From assembly GCA_014529385.2 (NCBI GenBank), contig CM043943.1:104070355-104134354 (forward strand): a stretch of 64,000 bases of DNA, given 5' to 3'. Under the pieces are notes generated by a model. The model saw only the letters and a program-made list of their open reading frames with translations. It made no database searches and was not told the origin of the DNA. The translations under genes were made by a program, and so were the position numbers. Positions 1 to 12,526 of this stretch are shown here, piece after piece; position 1 is the first letter of the stretch, and each line of letters begins with the position of its first letter. The DNA is from Adiantum capillus-veneris (taxonomy: Eukaryota > Streptophyta > Polypodiopsida > Polypodiales > Pteridaceae).

Positions 1-784
1 GATTTGTTTTGATCTGTAAAAACAGCTTATTTCAAGTCCATTCCCTCTATCCCCAACTGTTTTTGCGTGGTATACAACTTTGCAGAAGGAAGTTTCTGCA
101 ATTTTGCACAGTTTGAGAGATATTCAGTTCAGACAGTAGGGTGGTCTACCCTCGTCGATTCTTCTGTGTACAGGTTTTCGTTGCAGACTCTTTCTGCAAT
201 GTCTGTCACATGCATATTTGATGTAAGGTCTTGAGGGTCTGCTATATCAGACAAACCGCCGCAGCGGTTACAGAAAAGGGTTTTTGTGGTTGATGTAAGA
301 TCTTATGCGGTTTATGTATTGTGATGGAAATATGCATAGCTTATTGTTGAGGGTCGTGGTAAGGTTTTATTGAGCTGGGGGATTCTCAAATGTGGAGATC
401 CTTTCGGTGATACAGGTTTTGGAGCGAACTCCCGACATACCCATAGTTTCGGCATCGACATAGGATGTATGTTTATGCGGTTAGTGCAGTACCGGTGTGC
501 ATCTGTTGACCCGCCATTGTTGGCATTGTTGTCATCTTTATGCGTATGCCTTTGACAATGTTCAGTTGGTGAGAGACACTCTTCTAGAGTTGGAGACATT
601 GACAGTGACAATTCTTTGAGATTTTATCTTGCCGGTTTAGCCACTTTGATCAGCATTTCAGTCACTGTACACATTTGTTTTGGGTTCAGAAGTAAGTTTT
701 GCAGGGGAGACTTTGCCGAAATTTTTCAGGTTTTTCTATCATCTTCTTTAGTGCAGCGGATCTATCACTTTTGTTCCTTGTCGA
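1..784 (+). other. Probable 5' LTR/leader of CopA
   Basis: No gene is supported here. The stretch directly precedes the CopA gag start codon at 788. I found no match to the 3' LTR start at 4797 and no good copy of TGGTATCAGAGC. The short open frames at 312-611 (-) and 370-825 (+) show no recognisable domain. Confidence 0.35.
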
Positions 785-1916
785 GTGATGGATTCATCAT
801 CGGAGAACACTTTGTTCAACATTGAGAAGTTAGATGGCACTAACTTCCCAGTTTGGAAGGAACAAATTTACAATGTCTTAGTACAGAAGAAGCAGATCCG
901 GCCGATAAAGATGAAAGGGATAAAGCATGAGGATATGGATGAGCATGATTGGCAGGATGAGCTTGCCAGGTCCACCATCATGCTGACTTTGTCAAAGAAT
1001 GTATACTTCAATGTGAACATGGAAAAGACTAGTTATGAGCTGTGGGAAGTTATGTGACCTGTATGAGAAGCAAAGTGCAACATCATAGGTTGATTGGCTG
1101 AAAAAGTTAGTTGATTTGAAGATGGATGAGGGCACACCCATGTGCAACCATCTCAATGAGTTCAACACAAATTTCAGTTAGCTTTCTGCGCAAGGAGTCA
1201 ATTTTGACAATTCGGTCAAAGTAATGTTCTTGCTAGTTACGCTGCCAAAAAGTTGGGATACTTTTTGCACAGCCATAAGTAACTCAGCACCTCTTGATGG
1301 TTTAACATGTGCTGATGTTGAGGGCAATTTGCTTACTGAAGAGGTTAGCAGGAAGAATCTTGATACTTCTCGTGGTACTAGCAATGCTCGCATTGTTCGT
1401 GGTCGATCACAAGAAAAGGGCAAGCAGAATCAGAGAGGAAAATCTCCTAGCAAATCACGTGGCCGAAAAGACATTGAGTGCTATCATTGTCACAAAAAGG
1501 GTCATATGAAGAAAGATTGTCGAAAGTGGAAACAAGAGAAAGGTAAAGACAAGAAGTCGGAAGAAGGCAAGACTAAGGAAAACAGTATAAAGATTGAAGA
1601 GATCAACAATGTTTTTGTTGAAGATTCTTATGGAGATATTTATCTCACATCTGCCATGGATTCAACATTTTTGGTTGCCACTGATGACTATGCTTTACAG
1701 GATTGGGTTATTGACTCAGGTGCATCGTTTCATGTGCCTCCTCACAGAGAGTGGTTCAGTACATATGATGCAACCCGTAAAGGTCGTGTTCGTCTTGGCA
1801 ATGATTTTGCTTGCGACAGTTGGTGGCAACGATGTGCAGCTGAAATTTCAGAATGGTTCTTCATTCATGCTCAAGAATGTGAGACATGTGCTGAAGCTTA
1901 CCAAAAGCTTGATTAG
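785..1916 (+). pseudogene. CopA gag and protease, interrupted
   Basis: The first part (785-1057) reads as the copia Gag N-terminus, with the LDGTNFPVWKEQI signature and a later YELWEVM, then a stop. Gag resumes in other frames (about 1060-1220) and from 1224. A CCHC zinc knuckle (CYHCHKKGHMKKDC, spacing CX2CX4HX4C) lies at 1479-1520 and would bind element RNA. The retropepsin active site DWVIDSGASFHV is at about 1703-1738, with the catalytic DSGA motif intact. The protease frame then shifts: its continuation (KFQNGSSFMLKNVRHVLKL, LISTGQLDDAGY) is in another frame near 1840-1950. Several lesions separate gag and protease, so this is a pseudogene. Confidence 0.85.
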
Positions 1917-2059
1917 TACAGGACAATTGGATGACGCGGGATATTGCTGCACATTTGGTGATAGTTTGTGAAAGATCACCAAAGGTTCTTTAGTAATAGC
2001 ACATGGTTCAAAGTCTGGGACTTTGTACATGCTACATGTATCCAATGTTAAAAACCATG

Positions 2060-3110
2060 TAATTTGTTAATCGAGCAGCCAAGCGTGTCTTTGTGGCATC
2101 GCCGGTTAGGACATATGTCTCAAAAGTGAATGAAAATCTTATCTCGTTTTGGTTATGTGCCTGGCTTCAATTTCTCAGACTTTTCACTTTGTGAGCATTG
2201 TCTTTATGGTAAACAAACACAGTCACCACACAAAAGGGGAAGCACTCGAAAAAGTGAGCCATTAGAGTTAGTGCATAGTGATGTCTGTGGACGTATGCCT
2301 AACGTATCCATGGGATGTTCATTGTACTTTGTTACATTCATTGATGACTTCTCAAGGAAAGTGTGGTATATCCTCTCAGGAAGAAGGATGAAGTTCTTTC
2401 AAAATTTCAGAATTTTGTGGCATTAGTGGAGAATCACTTTGGCAAGAAAGTCAAGTTCTTAAGGTCAAACAATGGTGGTGAGTATGTCACTAAAGCGTTT
2501 CAAAATTTTTGTGATTCTAAAGGCATCAAAAGAGAGTTGACTGCTCCATATAACCCTCCACAAAATGGTGTTGCTGAGAGGATGAACCGTACCATACAAG
2601 AGAAGTTACGTAGCATGTTGTCTAATGCAGAGTTGCCTAATGGATTTTGGGCGGAAGTGTTAGCAACTACTATCCATCTTATTAATAGATCTCCTAACAA
2701 GGCTTTAGATGAGAAGGTACCTGAAGAGCTTTGGTCTTGGAAGCCACCTTCTTACAAGCATCTTAGAGTCTTTGGCTGTGAAGCGTATTGCCATGGTCCA
2801 AAGGAGTTTCAAAGCAAGTTGGCTCCTAAGTCAAAGAAATGCATATTTCTTGGCTATGGCAATCCTGGCGAGATGGGATTTCGGTTATGGGATCATGAAG
2901 CTAAAAAGATAGTTCGCAGTAATGACGTATACTTTAATGAAGAAAAGATGCATAAGAAGCTTGTGCATACAGTGGAGGTCAGGAGAGTTATCTTCCAAGA
3001 AGATGGAATTGTCCACAATAGGACTGAAGTGCCTAATGTCAGACAACAAGTACACAATCCTCCTGCAGTACAAGATGTTGCAAGAGTTTCAAGGCCTGCT
3101 GATAGATTTA
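2060..3110 (+). pseudogene. CopA integrase, catalytic Asp replaced
   Basis: The GAG-pre-integrase and HHCC zinc-binding region (LWHRRLGH ... CEHCLYGKQ) starts near 2080 in a frame with a stop near 2128. The catalytic core follows: HSDVCGRM at about 2272 carries the first Asp, and FIDDFSRKVW precedes a frame change near 2370. The second catalytic Asp, normally in LRSDNGGEY, is Asn here (LRSNNGGEY, about 2459-2484), which should abolish strand transfer. The Glu motif NGVAERMNR at about 2560 is intact. The C-terminal part (GCEAY, KCIFLGYG, YFNEEKM) runs to about 3000. The enzyme would insert cDNA into the genome; this copy is dead by the D-to-N change and the frameshift. Confidence 0.85.
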
Positions 3111-3119
3111 CTCCCTCAT

Positions 3120-3790
3120 TGGACTACATTATTTTGACAGATTGCGGAGAGCCTTCCTGCTATAAGGAAGCCATGTCAATGGATGACAAAACAAAGTGGG
3201 AGAAAGCTATGCAATCAGAAATGGACTCGTTGCATAAGAATCAAACTTGGAAGTTGGTTCGGTTTCCTAAAGGTAAAAAGGCATTACCATGCAAATGGGT
3301 GTACAAGCAAAAAATTACACCTCATGATAATAAACCCAAGCACAAGGCATGACTTGTTGCGAAGGATTTAAGCAGCAGTAGGGTATTGACTTTGATGAGA
3401 TCTTTTCTTCGGTTGTCAAGATGACTACTCTGCGGTGTGTACTTGCGTTGGTTGCTAAAGATGACATGGAACTTGACCAGATGGATGTCAAGACGGCGTT
3501 CTTGCATGGTGATCTTCAAGAAGAAGTTTATATGCAGCAGACAGAAGGTTTTGTTGAGAAGGGCAATGAAGACTTGGTGTGTTAGTTAGAAAAGACTCTT
3601 TATGGTCTAAAATAGTCATCAAGGGAGTAGTATCGTAAATTCTACTCATTCATGCTCTCTCAAGGCTAGAAACGTAGCAATATGGACCATTGCCTCTACA
3701 CTAAGCGAGCTAACGATGGTAGTTTGCTGATTTTGGTCCTTATGTGTATGATATGTTAATTGCCGGAAATGCAGGGATGAGATTTCAGCC
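3120..3790 (+). pseudogene. CopA reverse transcriptase, broken
   Basis: The copia RT N-terminus is clear (WEKAMQSEMDSLHKNQTW, then LPCKWVYKQK), followed by a stop at 3349-3351 in place of the usual Arg of KARLVAKGF. The palm continues in frame fragments ([33 protein letters not shown]) with further stops near 3583, 3613 and 3628. The active-site box, normally YVDDML, reads YVYD at 3741-3752 and lies in a shifted frame, so the first catalytic Asp is lost. At least four stops and one frameshift make this a clear pseudogene. Confidence 0.85.
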
Positions 3791-4660
3791 TTGAAGTCAG
3801 AGTTACATGCAAACTTTGAAATGAAAGACATGGGTGAAGCAAGCCATATCCTTGGCATGCGCATTAAGCGAGACAGATGCAAGAAATTCGTCTATTTGTC
3901 TCAATCTGAGTACATTGCTAAAGTGCTCAAGCGTTTCAATATGGAGAAGATGAAGGCATTGAGTACTCCATTGCCTCCATATGTGAAACTTTCTAAAAAT
4001 GATTGCCCTAAGTCTGAAGAGGAGAAGGCTGAAATGGCACAAGTGCCTTATTTATCTGCAGTTGGGAGTTTGATGTATGCTATGATTGCTACACGTCCTG
4101 ATATTGCTTTTGCACTGGGAGTTGTTAGCAGATATATATCAAATCCAGGCAAGAAACACTGGGAGGCAGTGAAAGGGGTTATGCGATATTTGAATGGTAC
4201 AAAAGACATGTGCATTTGCTTTGGAAGAAAGGAAGCATGTGTAATTGGTTACATGGATGCAGATTATGCAGGAGACTTGGACAAGAGAAGGTCCACTTCA
4301 GGCTATGTTTTTGAATTCACTGGAGGTGCAGTTTCATGGCGATCTCATTTGCAAGATTGTGTTACCTTGTCTACTACAGAGGCTGAATATGTTGTAGCTT
4401 CAGAAGCTTGCAAGGAAGCTATATGGCTTGGTCGACTGGTGGGCGACTTGGGAATCAATGTTGAGATGCCTGTGTCACATTGTGATAGCCAAAGTGCTAT
4501 ACAATTGGCAAAGAATCCAGTGTTTCATGCAAAGACAAAGCATGTGGATGTGAAGTATCACTTCATTCGTGAGGTGCTTGAGGACAAGCGATTGCAGCTT
4601 GCCAAGATTCACACCACTGAAAACCCTGCTGATCTTCTAACAAAGGGCTTACCTTCATAG
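3791..4660 (+). CDS. CopA RT C-terminus and RNase H, open remnant
   Basis: This 289-residue open frame holds the end of copia RT (MKDMGEASHILGMRI, YLSAVGSLMYAMIATRPDIA) and the whole RNase H domain. The acidic residues are all present: YMDADYAGD, STTEAEYV, HCDSQSAIQLA and KHVDVKYHFIRE, ending with the usual ENPADLLTKGL. RNase H removes RNA from the RNA:DNA hybrid during reverse transcription. The frame is intact, but it is the 3' part of a polyprotein whose upstream portion is broken, and its ATG is an internal Met, so it is unlikely to be expressed as an independent gene. Confidence 0.85.
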   Translation: MKSELHANFEMKDMGEASHILGMRIKRDRCKKFVYLSQSEYIAKVLKRFNMEKMKALSTPLPPYVKLSKNDCPKSEEEKAEMAQVPYLSAVGSLMYAMIATRPDIAFALGVVSRYISNPGKKHWEAVKGVMRYLNGTKDMCICFGRKEACVIGYMDADYAGDLDKRRSTSGYVFEFTGGAVSWRSHLQDCVTLSTTEAEYVVASEACKEAIWLGRLVGDLGINVEMPVSHCDSQSAIQLAKNPVFHAKTKHVDVKYHFIREVLEDKRLQLAKIHTTENPADLLTKGLPS

Positions 4661-4764
4661 CGGTTTGCACATAGTCGGGCACTCATGGGCATTGGGTAGA
4701 TGATCATAGTCATTGTCTACCTGTATTGTATATATATATATATATATACACATTGTCGCCCCAG

Positions 4765-5110
4765 CTTAAAGGAACATTGTCCTTTAAGTGGGAGGTTGTT
4801 GGGGTGGTAAATCCCAATGTGCCACGCCTAAGTGTTGGGCGGCTGGAGACTACCGGGAACTAACACTGACCATTCATTCTACATAAAAGAATAAGGACTC
4901 ATAACCCTAACACTATTGTGTTTGGAGTCCACCCAAACCTGTGTCTCCTCTCTTCTCCATTGCTGCACACACACACACACACACACACACGCTCCCGCAT
5001 GCGCTCTTCAAGATTCACCCTCACTTTCTCTCACACGGACAGAGATCACTAGACTTATACGTCAAGATTTAATTCAACTACATACGAGAAGCCCATGGAT
5101 ACAACCGATA
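4765..5110 (+). repeat. CopA hairpin, polypurine tract and 3' LTR
   Basis: A near-perfect inverted repeat (CTTAAAGGA ... TCCTTTAAG, 4765-4788) lies directly before the polypurine tract TAAGTGGGAGGT. The LTR starts TGTTGGGGTGG at 4797. A (TA)n tract is at 4729-4748 and a (CA)n tract at 4965-4990. The LTR end cannot be placed because no 5' LTR is available for comparison. Confidence 0.6.
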
Positions 5111-6489
<1,379 letters not shown>

Positions 6490-7420
6490 TATGTTAAATA
6501 GAATGCAGTAGGTGGAAATGATTTTTGGCAAGAGCTCCACGTCTCACCCTTTGTTGCAGGTATCCCCACATCTGTTTCAACCTACCAAATGCTCGCTCTA
6601 CAACAATTCATGTACTAAAAAATTTGTAGTTTCACTTTTGCAAGACATCATCACGCTCCACAGTAGGAAGCAGTATGACAAGCCATGGCAAGTTCTTTGG
6701 TGTCATTCAACCACAACTACTGGCCCATTGAGAATCACATTGGTATATGCTTTTCTGTACAATGATGAATTCCTTAGCACACGGATATGATTGTAGACTT
6801 CAACATACCACATATAGCATCAAGGAAATGCAAGTTGTTGTCAACCACAACCTGCAATATCATAGAGTACTTACGGTTCCTATCGAATCAGTGTGCGTGT
6901 AGCTCACCAGCAGGCAATTCCATGTTCATGTGTGTTGCGTCTATGGAACCGCAACAATTGGGGAAGCCTAGATTTGCTTCAAATCCATCTTTCACTAGTT
7001 GTGTTGTGGTTGGCCAACGAATGAATGTGCTCTTTGTTGCATCATGGCTTCAATGAAGTGTCTAAAAACTCGACTAACTATGCATCGACCAAGACCATAC
7101 ACATTTGCAATGTTATGGACCGGTCCTCCAAAGTTGAGCATTTGTAGGGACAAAGGAACCTTCCTTTGCACAGTGTGGGACTGCAACTACTATCTACCAA
7201 GGAATAGGTTTTTGTTGAAGGTCACCTTGCACCAAAATGCATGTGAAGTCGAAGCACTCTCGCAGAACTCGCAAGTTATCCTCGAAGAAAATGTCATCAC
7301 CGTCCATGTAGTCGAAGAAAGTGTGCGATAAGTGTTGGCTTCAAGGTTTGACATACCATACGCCAACTGTAGAACTCTTTTGTTTTCGGTACGATACCGC
7401 AAATGTGATGATGCAATTCA
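6490..7420 (-). pseudogene. PIF/Harbinger transposase (HARBI1/ALP1-like), decayed
   Basis: Reading the minus strand from 7420 down, fragments of a plant Harbinger DDE transposase appear in order. FFDYMDGDDIFFEDN (about 7325-7270) opens the N-terminal region. The helix-turn-helix-like stretch GGPVHNIANVYGLGR then CIVSRVFRHFIEAM lies at about 7130-7035. GFPNCCGSIDATHM (about 6970-6925) holds the first catalytic Asp, followed by DRNRKYSMILQVVVDNNLHF near 6890-6835. VERAFGRLKQMWGYLQQR (about 6605-6550) holds the catalytic Glu. In-frame stops and frame changes separate the blocks, and the middle Asp region (usually GSxHD) is not clear. Transposases of this class cut and paste the element with help from a Myb/SANT-like partner; such a partner is at 10708-11344. 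Confidence 0.85.
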
Positions 7421-7706
7421 TTATTGAAATTGTAGCTTCAATGACAGGGTCATTGTCATTGCAAAGCTCGGCTTCATTGTCGATTGGGGGAAGACCCTCT
7501 TAGAGATGTTGGATGCCCAATAGTGCAGCACTAAAGGAACCACCATTATCGTTGCGTCAAGGACTTGTTCTATGGTGTCCATATCACATAGATGACTACT
7601 GCTTACGAAGTGGAGGGTCTTTATATGTATGCACAAAAGCTAAGGCCAAGGAAGACCTGAGGGAGAGGAGGTATTGTGAAAAATGGGGAGCATGCTACGG
7701 GTTGGG

Positions 7707-7812
<106 letters not shown>

Positions 7813-7904
7813 ATTGTTTATTCGACAACAAAATTATCAGAGAGATGGAGTTTCTGAGTCTATGCACGTGTATGTGTGTAGGGGGAGAGAGGGGGGGGGA
7901 GCTT

Positions 7905-7908
<4 letters not shown>

Positions 7909-7980
<72 letters not shown>
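7909..7980. repeat. Compound microsatellite (GT)n(GA)n
   Basis: A GT run to 7952 is followed without gap by a GA run to 7980. Confidence 0.97.
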
Positions 7981-7983
<3 letters not shown>

Positions 7984-8940
7984 TGGTCAAACATCTAGAG
8001 CGACTCTCCGCAAAGCTAGCACAATCTTGTCATTGAATAGAGAAGGACCCATTCCAATGGCGCCTCATCTTCATCCGCCTATACCTACGATCCCCAGAAG
8101 CGAACTACGCATACTGCTATAAGCTATTGATGAGGTTGGTTGGAGGGCCTCGCAATCATGTCTCAGGTTGGTGGAATTTTTTTTGGATTGGTTTTTCTTG
8201 GAGCTAGGGTAAAGGAGCCAGTAAAAAGACGTGACCAATACAAGTACGCCTATAACTTGAAGCTAATATATTGTTGAGATAATGCAAATAGAGGATCGAA
8301 ATGGATAGATGTGTGAGTAGATCTTCACGAGTGCTACAATTTGATACCCATTTCAATGAAAATCATTGAGCACAAATGTAAAATTGAAGCATTACAATTT
8401 GAATTTCCCTAAATTGGCCCTTGCTTTTTAACTGTACCTAAACTGGCTCCTTTACCCTACTGGAACGCGTGTTTGTATGGGGTGCCATTTACTTCATGGA
8501 GGACCGTCCAAGAAATACCGGCCATATTCTACAAGTGGCTCTAGATTGTAGCTATGGGGGAACGCTCTTAGGTGGGGGAAGAGTGTTGAATGCATATCCA
8601 CCCACAATATGGGATTTAAGGGGCAATCTTTCTCCTCCCCACCGAGAACCCAGCCTTACTACCATATTGGAGGGACCTATTGGTAGGGGAGCCCTCTCAG
8701 TGCCATGTAGGGTATGAAATTGGTCTGAGCCAAAACATGATCCACTGTGCTAGCCCCATGTCTATGAGGAAAACAAGCAAACTTACTCGACGTTGGAAAT
8801 ATCTGGAGGCCATTCAAGATGGCCAGTCCATGTGCAATCCCCAAATCTATCAGATATCCCCTGTATCTAGTGTGCTCTTCATCCTGCGAACACCTGGCCA
8901 AACTCATGTCACTAACAGTCAATTCTCTTAACATTTCCTG
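7981..8940. other. Unassigned sequence
   Basis: No gene is recognised. Open frames at 8469-8717 (+) and 8677-8934 (-) overlap on opposite strands and lack recognisable motifs. Confidence 0.3.
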
Positions 8941-8977
8941 AGAGAGAGAGAAGAGAGAGAGAGCATCAACATATCAT

Positions 8978-9034
<57 letters not shown>
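8941..9034. repeat. (GA)n microsatellite with a CA interruption
   Basis: AG repeats broken by a short unique segment and (CA)n at about 8963-8987, then about 46 bp of pure AG. Confidence 0.95.
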
Positions 9035-9043
<9 letters not shown>

Positions 9044-9399
9044 TTTTTTACTAACACCTCGCCATTCAAATGTTAAGGACATTTTGGCACGCGCACAAAA
9101 ATGTTGACAAAAATTGTGTTTTCTTGTATTCAGAATCGATGGAAGTTACAGAACACCATGCACAATGTGAGCTTGCCTAGGAAAGAACTGGTAGAAGTCT
9201 CCTTTACATATTGACTTGAAAACCGTGAAACCAACCGACTGGGCCAACTTTCTAAGTGAGAATACTAGAATTTTGGGAAGCCTTACCACAACCTTCTAAT
9301 AGCATTACGTATTAACCTCTTGTAGCTTGATATTGGAAGTCCGCAGCTTAAGGATGTTCTAAAGTTAATCCAAAATAGTATTGATAGAAAACCTTTTTT
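9035..9399. other. Flank of solo LTR, no gene
   Basis: AT-rich sequence without a supported open frame. It may be Harbinger interior, since the two Harbinger genes lie on either side. Confidence 0.3.
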
Positions 9400-10089
9400 T
9401 GTTAAGTATGGAGCCTGATTTACCCCGTGTAATTTTTTTGTGGTAAAAACGCACATTTGTAAGGCCCCCGTTATGAGGAGAAGCCATCGTGCCTGAACGA
9501 AAATCACTCGCCAGAAATAAAAATCACTTGTCGGGAACCAAAAATTTCATGGCCGCCGGAATATTCCTTTTCGTCGGAATATTATGGTCGGACGGCGGTC
9601 GGAAAACGATCGGTCGGTTGGCCGGTGGTCAATGGCCGGTGGCCGGTGGTTGGAAGTCAATGGCTGGTGGCCGAATTGAAAAGTGGACTTGTCTTCTCAA
9701 GGGCGGCCACACATGGGCTCATTGGAGGGTCCGATTTGAACTTATTTACACAAGGGCGGCTACACATGGCTGCCTCTCATGAGAGAGGGCAGCCCTTTTG
9801 GCCTATAAAAGGAGGCCATTTCTACACACATTTCATAGTGTGAAGTTGATGCAACAAGGTGGGTGTGACGTGGTGAGAGTGAAGCAAGGCGGGAGCTCTA
9901 TTAAGGGTATAATCCCTTTGTAAAATACTTCTTGTTTTGAAGTACTAAAGCCATTGAGTGGCTGCTTTCCCGTGGACGTAGCCCACGTTGGGTGAACCAC
10001 GTATATCGTGTGTACTCTCTGTCTCTCTCTCTCTACTCTATAATCTCTTGTGTGTGAAATCTATTTCTCTCCATTAAGTAATCTACTCA
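9400..10089 (+). repeat. Solo copia LTR of the CopD family
   Basis: This segment aligns from TGTTAAGTATGG to CTACTCA with 52211-52859, which is followed by a PBS and a copia gag. Shared landmarks include TTGTAAGGCCCCCGTTATGA, the promoter box GGCCTATAAAAGGAGGCC (9801-9818), the AAGTACTAAAGCCATTGAG segment and a (CT)n tract before the end. No PBS or coding sequence follows here, so it is a solo LTR, normally left by LTR-LTR recombination. The flanking 5 bp (TTTTT and AATAT) do not match, so no target-site duplication supports the exact boundaries. It lies between the two Harbinger genes. Confidence 0.85.
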
Positions 10090-10707
10090 AATATCTATTT
10101 AGCGACGTCATATTTCCGAACATTTTTGATAGAGAAAGTGATGCTTATGTTGCACCTCGAGGGATGTTATCATAGTACAAACTTTTGCACTTGCCACCAT
10201 AGTACAAACTTAGGAGATTTTAAGTCAATGACAATAACCCAATAAGGATCCACATAACAAAAACTTTCTAGATGTTAAATCATTGACAATAAGCCAATCA
10301 CCCAATAACAAAGGTAAGAATGGAACATCACTCCTTACATATTCAGTAGGCTTAACTATTATTTTCATGTAGCTAAAGAACTCAATAACTCCTCATGAGA
10401 AGCAAATTAATAAACTTAAAATTTGCTTGTTCAAATTAGAGCTTTGCAAAAGTAAACATTATATCCAACGTAGTTCAATACCAAAAAGGTTGGTTACAAC
10501 AAACTACGTAATGAAGGCAAGGATAAATAAGAAAACACCCAGCCATGCTTGCCATAAATACTCATCTCTGTATATCACTAGGGAGGTGACGGAGTCGATG
10601 ACACGATTCAAAAATCCACATATATTTTCATTGACACAAGTGGCTGCATTTGTTGCATGCTCAATTTCCATTAGTCTCTTCCCTCTAGCTTCTTCATGTG
10701 CATCCTT
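10090..10707. other. 3' flank of the Harbinger Myb-like gene
   Basis: No separate gene. The + strand open frame at 10427-10984 runs antisense over the Myb-like gene and is taken as a shadow. Confidence 0.35.
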
Positions 10708-11344
10708 TCAGTCCTCTAAACTTTGCAATACCATCGTCAAATTCTTTGTTGACTCCACGAGCTCTTTGATGTTTCTTTTGTTCACCTGCGAGTGTTGCTT
10801 TCGCTTCCCTCCCGAGCTTCCTTTTGCTGATGCATCATTGGGCCCACCACCATCATCTGCAGCTGAAGGTGCTATTTGCTGCTTGCAAGTGCTTTCACCG
10901 TCAACGGGCATGGTGTTGTTGTCGTCTTCGTACCCTGTAGTGAAGAAGTTAAAAAATGAGAGTCAATGTAGCAATGCAACATAAAATTGAGGCGAAAAAA
11001 ATTTGCAAGGAACAAAGAAATAATCTCTATTGGGACGTGCATACCTAGGGACAGCGTGTCGTCCTCCATAGAGTCCACCAACAATCCCCTAATGTTGGCA
11101 TTGCGGTCCCCACCAAAAAGCATTTGAATTTTGTTGTAGAGTTTGAATGGAAAGACTTCTACATGCAATCCTTTTGTGTGCCGCTCAGTTTGATTCATCT
11201 GCCAGTAGCTAGACCACCCTGAGGGAATCTTCTTCTCGTAGTTGTTGAGCCTATTGAAGAGGGAGTTTATTTTCTCCCACTTCATTTTTCATTGGACCCC
11301 TCTTCTAAATAGTCATATACATGCGCTCAACAAATCCATTCTGA
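10708..11344 (-). pseudogene. Harbinger Myb/SANT-like partner gene, 5' truncated, one intron
   Basis: The minus strand reads FRRGVQ then KWEKINSLFNRLNNYEKKIPSG, close to the plant Myb/SANT-like domain consensus of Harbinger ORF1 proteins (RTGVQCKNKWDxL ... SG). It continues W..M...ER... to MEDDTLSL. A 110-bp intron (11044 to 10935) fits well: donor CTAG|GTATGC, acceptor CTACAG|GG, joining a phase-1 Gly codon. Exon 2 encodes YEDDNNTMPVDGE and a Ser/Gly/Lys-rich tail ending LVESTKNLTMVLQSLED. In Harbinger elements this protein carries the transposase into the nucleus and to DNA. One stop replaces the expected Cys of GVQC near 11298. The domain's N-terminus is missing because the GYP1 LTR begins at 11345. 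Confidence 0.75.
10935..11044 (-). other. Intron of the Harbinger Myb-like gene
   Basis: GT at the minus-strand 5' end (rc of 11041-11044, GTAT) and AG at the 3' end (rc of 10935-10940, CTACAG). The interior is T-rich before the acceptor. Removing it keeps the frame: SL-G-YEDDNN. Confidence 0.7.
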
Positions 11345-12047
11345 TGTTAAGAGACAGATTGAACGGGTGTCCACTTGGACGCACACGTAGCCAGACACCG
11401 CATTTGTAGTCAATTATTTTGCCGAGCTAATGTAGTGATACTCTGTGTAAATCCTGGTTCCAGATTAGCAGGTCAATTTCCTGAGTTGTAATGCTGTCAT
11501 GACATTTGTAAAAGTCCATGTGAACTCGCCATTGGCCATTTAGAAATCCCTAGGTATAAAGGTCAATAACCTTAATGTGAAAAGAGGCTTATCTTTAGAG
11601 AAGAAAGGAGCTCTGAAATGTACACTCAAGCTACGAAACTGCTCCACCTTGTAATCATCGCAACTAATGAATGGGTAATTAGATTTAAGTTTTGAAACTT
11701 GCATTGTGTTCCTCTCTCTTTGCTCTTTCTTTCAATTGTAAGCATTGTCAGTTTTGTTGAGGTTTGTGACTACGCATTAGTGAGCCTAACCTTCAGATTT
11801 GAGTGCTTAAATCATTGTTTTTAGTCGTTTTGACCATAGGAGAGTGTTCCTAGACCATAGAGCGACCTTTTTGGATAGTTATGTTGCAGTTTTTAGGACC
11901 TTTTTCATGATGGATTGTGATTTTGGTACCTTGTTGGATTGCGACCAGACTTGTTAGGATAGTGCCCCTAGGTGTCCTACACCTACTCCTAAAGTTTCGT
12001 TGCATTTTGAGTCCGTTCGAGTGCAGAAATGGCGTGATGACGTAGAG

Positions 12048-12048
<1 letters not shown>

Positions 12049-12140
<92 letters not shown>
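12049..12140. repeat. (TG)n(AG)n microsatellite in the GYP1 LTR
   Basis: TG run to 12090, then AG run to 12140, directly joined. Confidence 0.97.
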
Positions 12141-12142
<2 letters not shown>

Positions 12143-12231
12143 GCTTAATAAAGGGGAATCTATTGAGATCCTCTGATGTGTTTGAAGAGAAAAGAGGGAG
12201 AGATGACGTGTGGAGGAGGAGGAGGAGGAGG

Positions 12232-12233
<2 letters not shown>

Positions 12234-12283
<50 letters not shown>
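12234..12283. repeat. (GA)n microsatellite in the GYP1 LTR
   Basis: About 50 bp of AG after a (GGA)n stretch. Confidence 0.95.
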
Positions 12284-12286
<3 letters not shown>

Positions 12287-12512
12287 GTCGTGTGATTTTG
12301 AGATCTCCGTGGAGAGGACATAGGTAGATTTCCTTGATCATTGAGTGTTGGTTTGCTTGTAGAGTTGTTGTGTTTGCTTTAGGGTTCACTTCTTGAGATT
12401 GGCGATCTCAAAGAATCTCCGTGCCCCATCCGAGTCACTTCCCTGAGTATTGACATTATGTTACTGCCAGATCGCTATGCTATAGGCGTCCGTCACGGCG
12501 ACCCACTAACAT

Positions 12513-12526
12513 TGGCGCCGTTGCCG
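12513..12526 (+). promoter_or_regulatory. GYP1 primer binding site (tRNA-Asp type)
   Basis: TGGCGCCGTTGCCG directly after the LTR. This is the primer site typical of plant Athila/Tat/Ogre gypsy elements, where a tRNA 3' end primes minus-strand cDNA. Confidence 0.9.

Larger units (their letters stand above)
1..5110 (+). mobile_element. CopA: decayed Ty1/copia retrotransposon
   Basis: The order gag, zinc knuckle, protease, integrase, reverse transcriptase, RNase H on the + strand is the Ty1/copia order. A polypurine tract at 4784-4796 is followed by TGTTGGGG at 4797, taken as the start of the 3' LTR. No 5' LTR copy of that sequence and no clear tRNA-Met PBS can be seen before gag (785), so bases 1-784 are read only as probable 5' LTR end or leader. 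The coding region is broken by several stops and frame changes, so the element is not autonomous now. The right end of the 3' LTR is not defined; 5110 is approximate. Confidence 0.85.
11345..12511 (+). repeat. GYP1 5' LTR
   Basis: It starts TGTTAAGAGACAG and ends CACTAACA, one base before the PBS. A TATA-like GGTATAAAGG sits at about 11553. Two large microsatellites lie inside it. The start matches the 3' LTR remnant at 24381 (TGTTAAGAGAGAGATTG). The base pairs before it are TCTGA; the matching target-site duplication cannot be checked because the 3' LTR is cut off. Confidence 0.85.

Noticed and set aside
10427..10984. 185-codon + strand frame
   Set aside because: It is antisense to the Harbinger Myb-like gene and its intron and has no motif of its own.
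11850..12389. 179-codon minus-strand frame
   Set aside because: It is mostly Leu-Ser and Thr-His repeats from the microsatellites in the GYP1 LTR.
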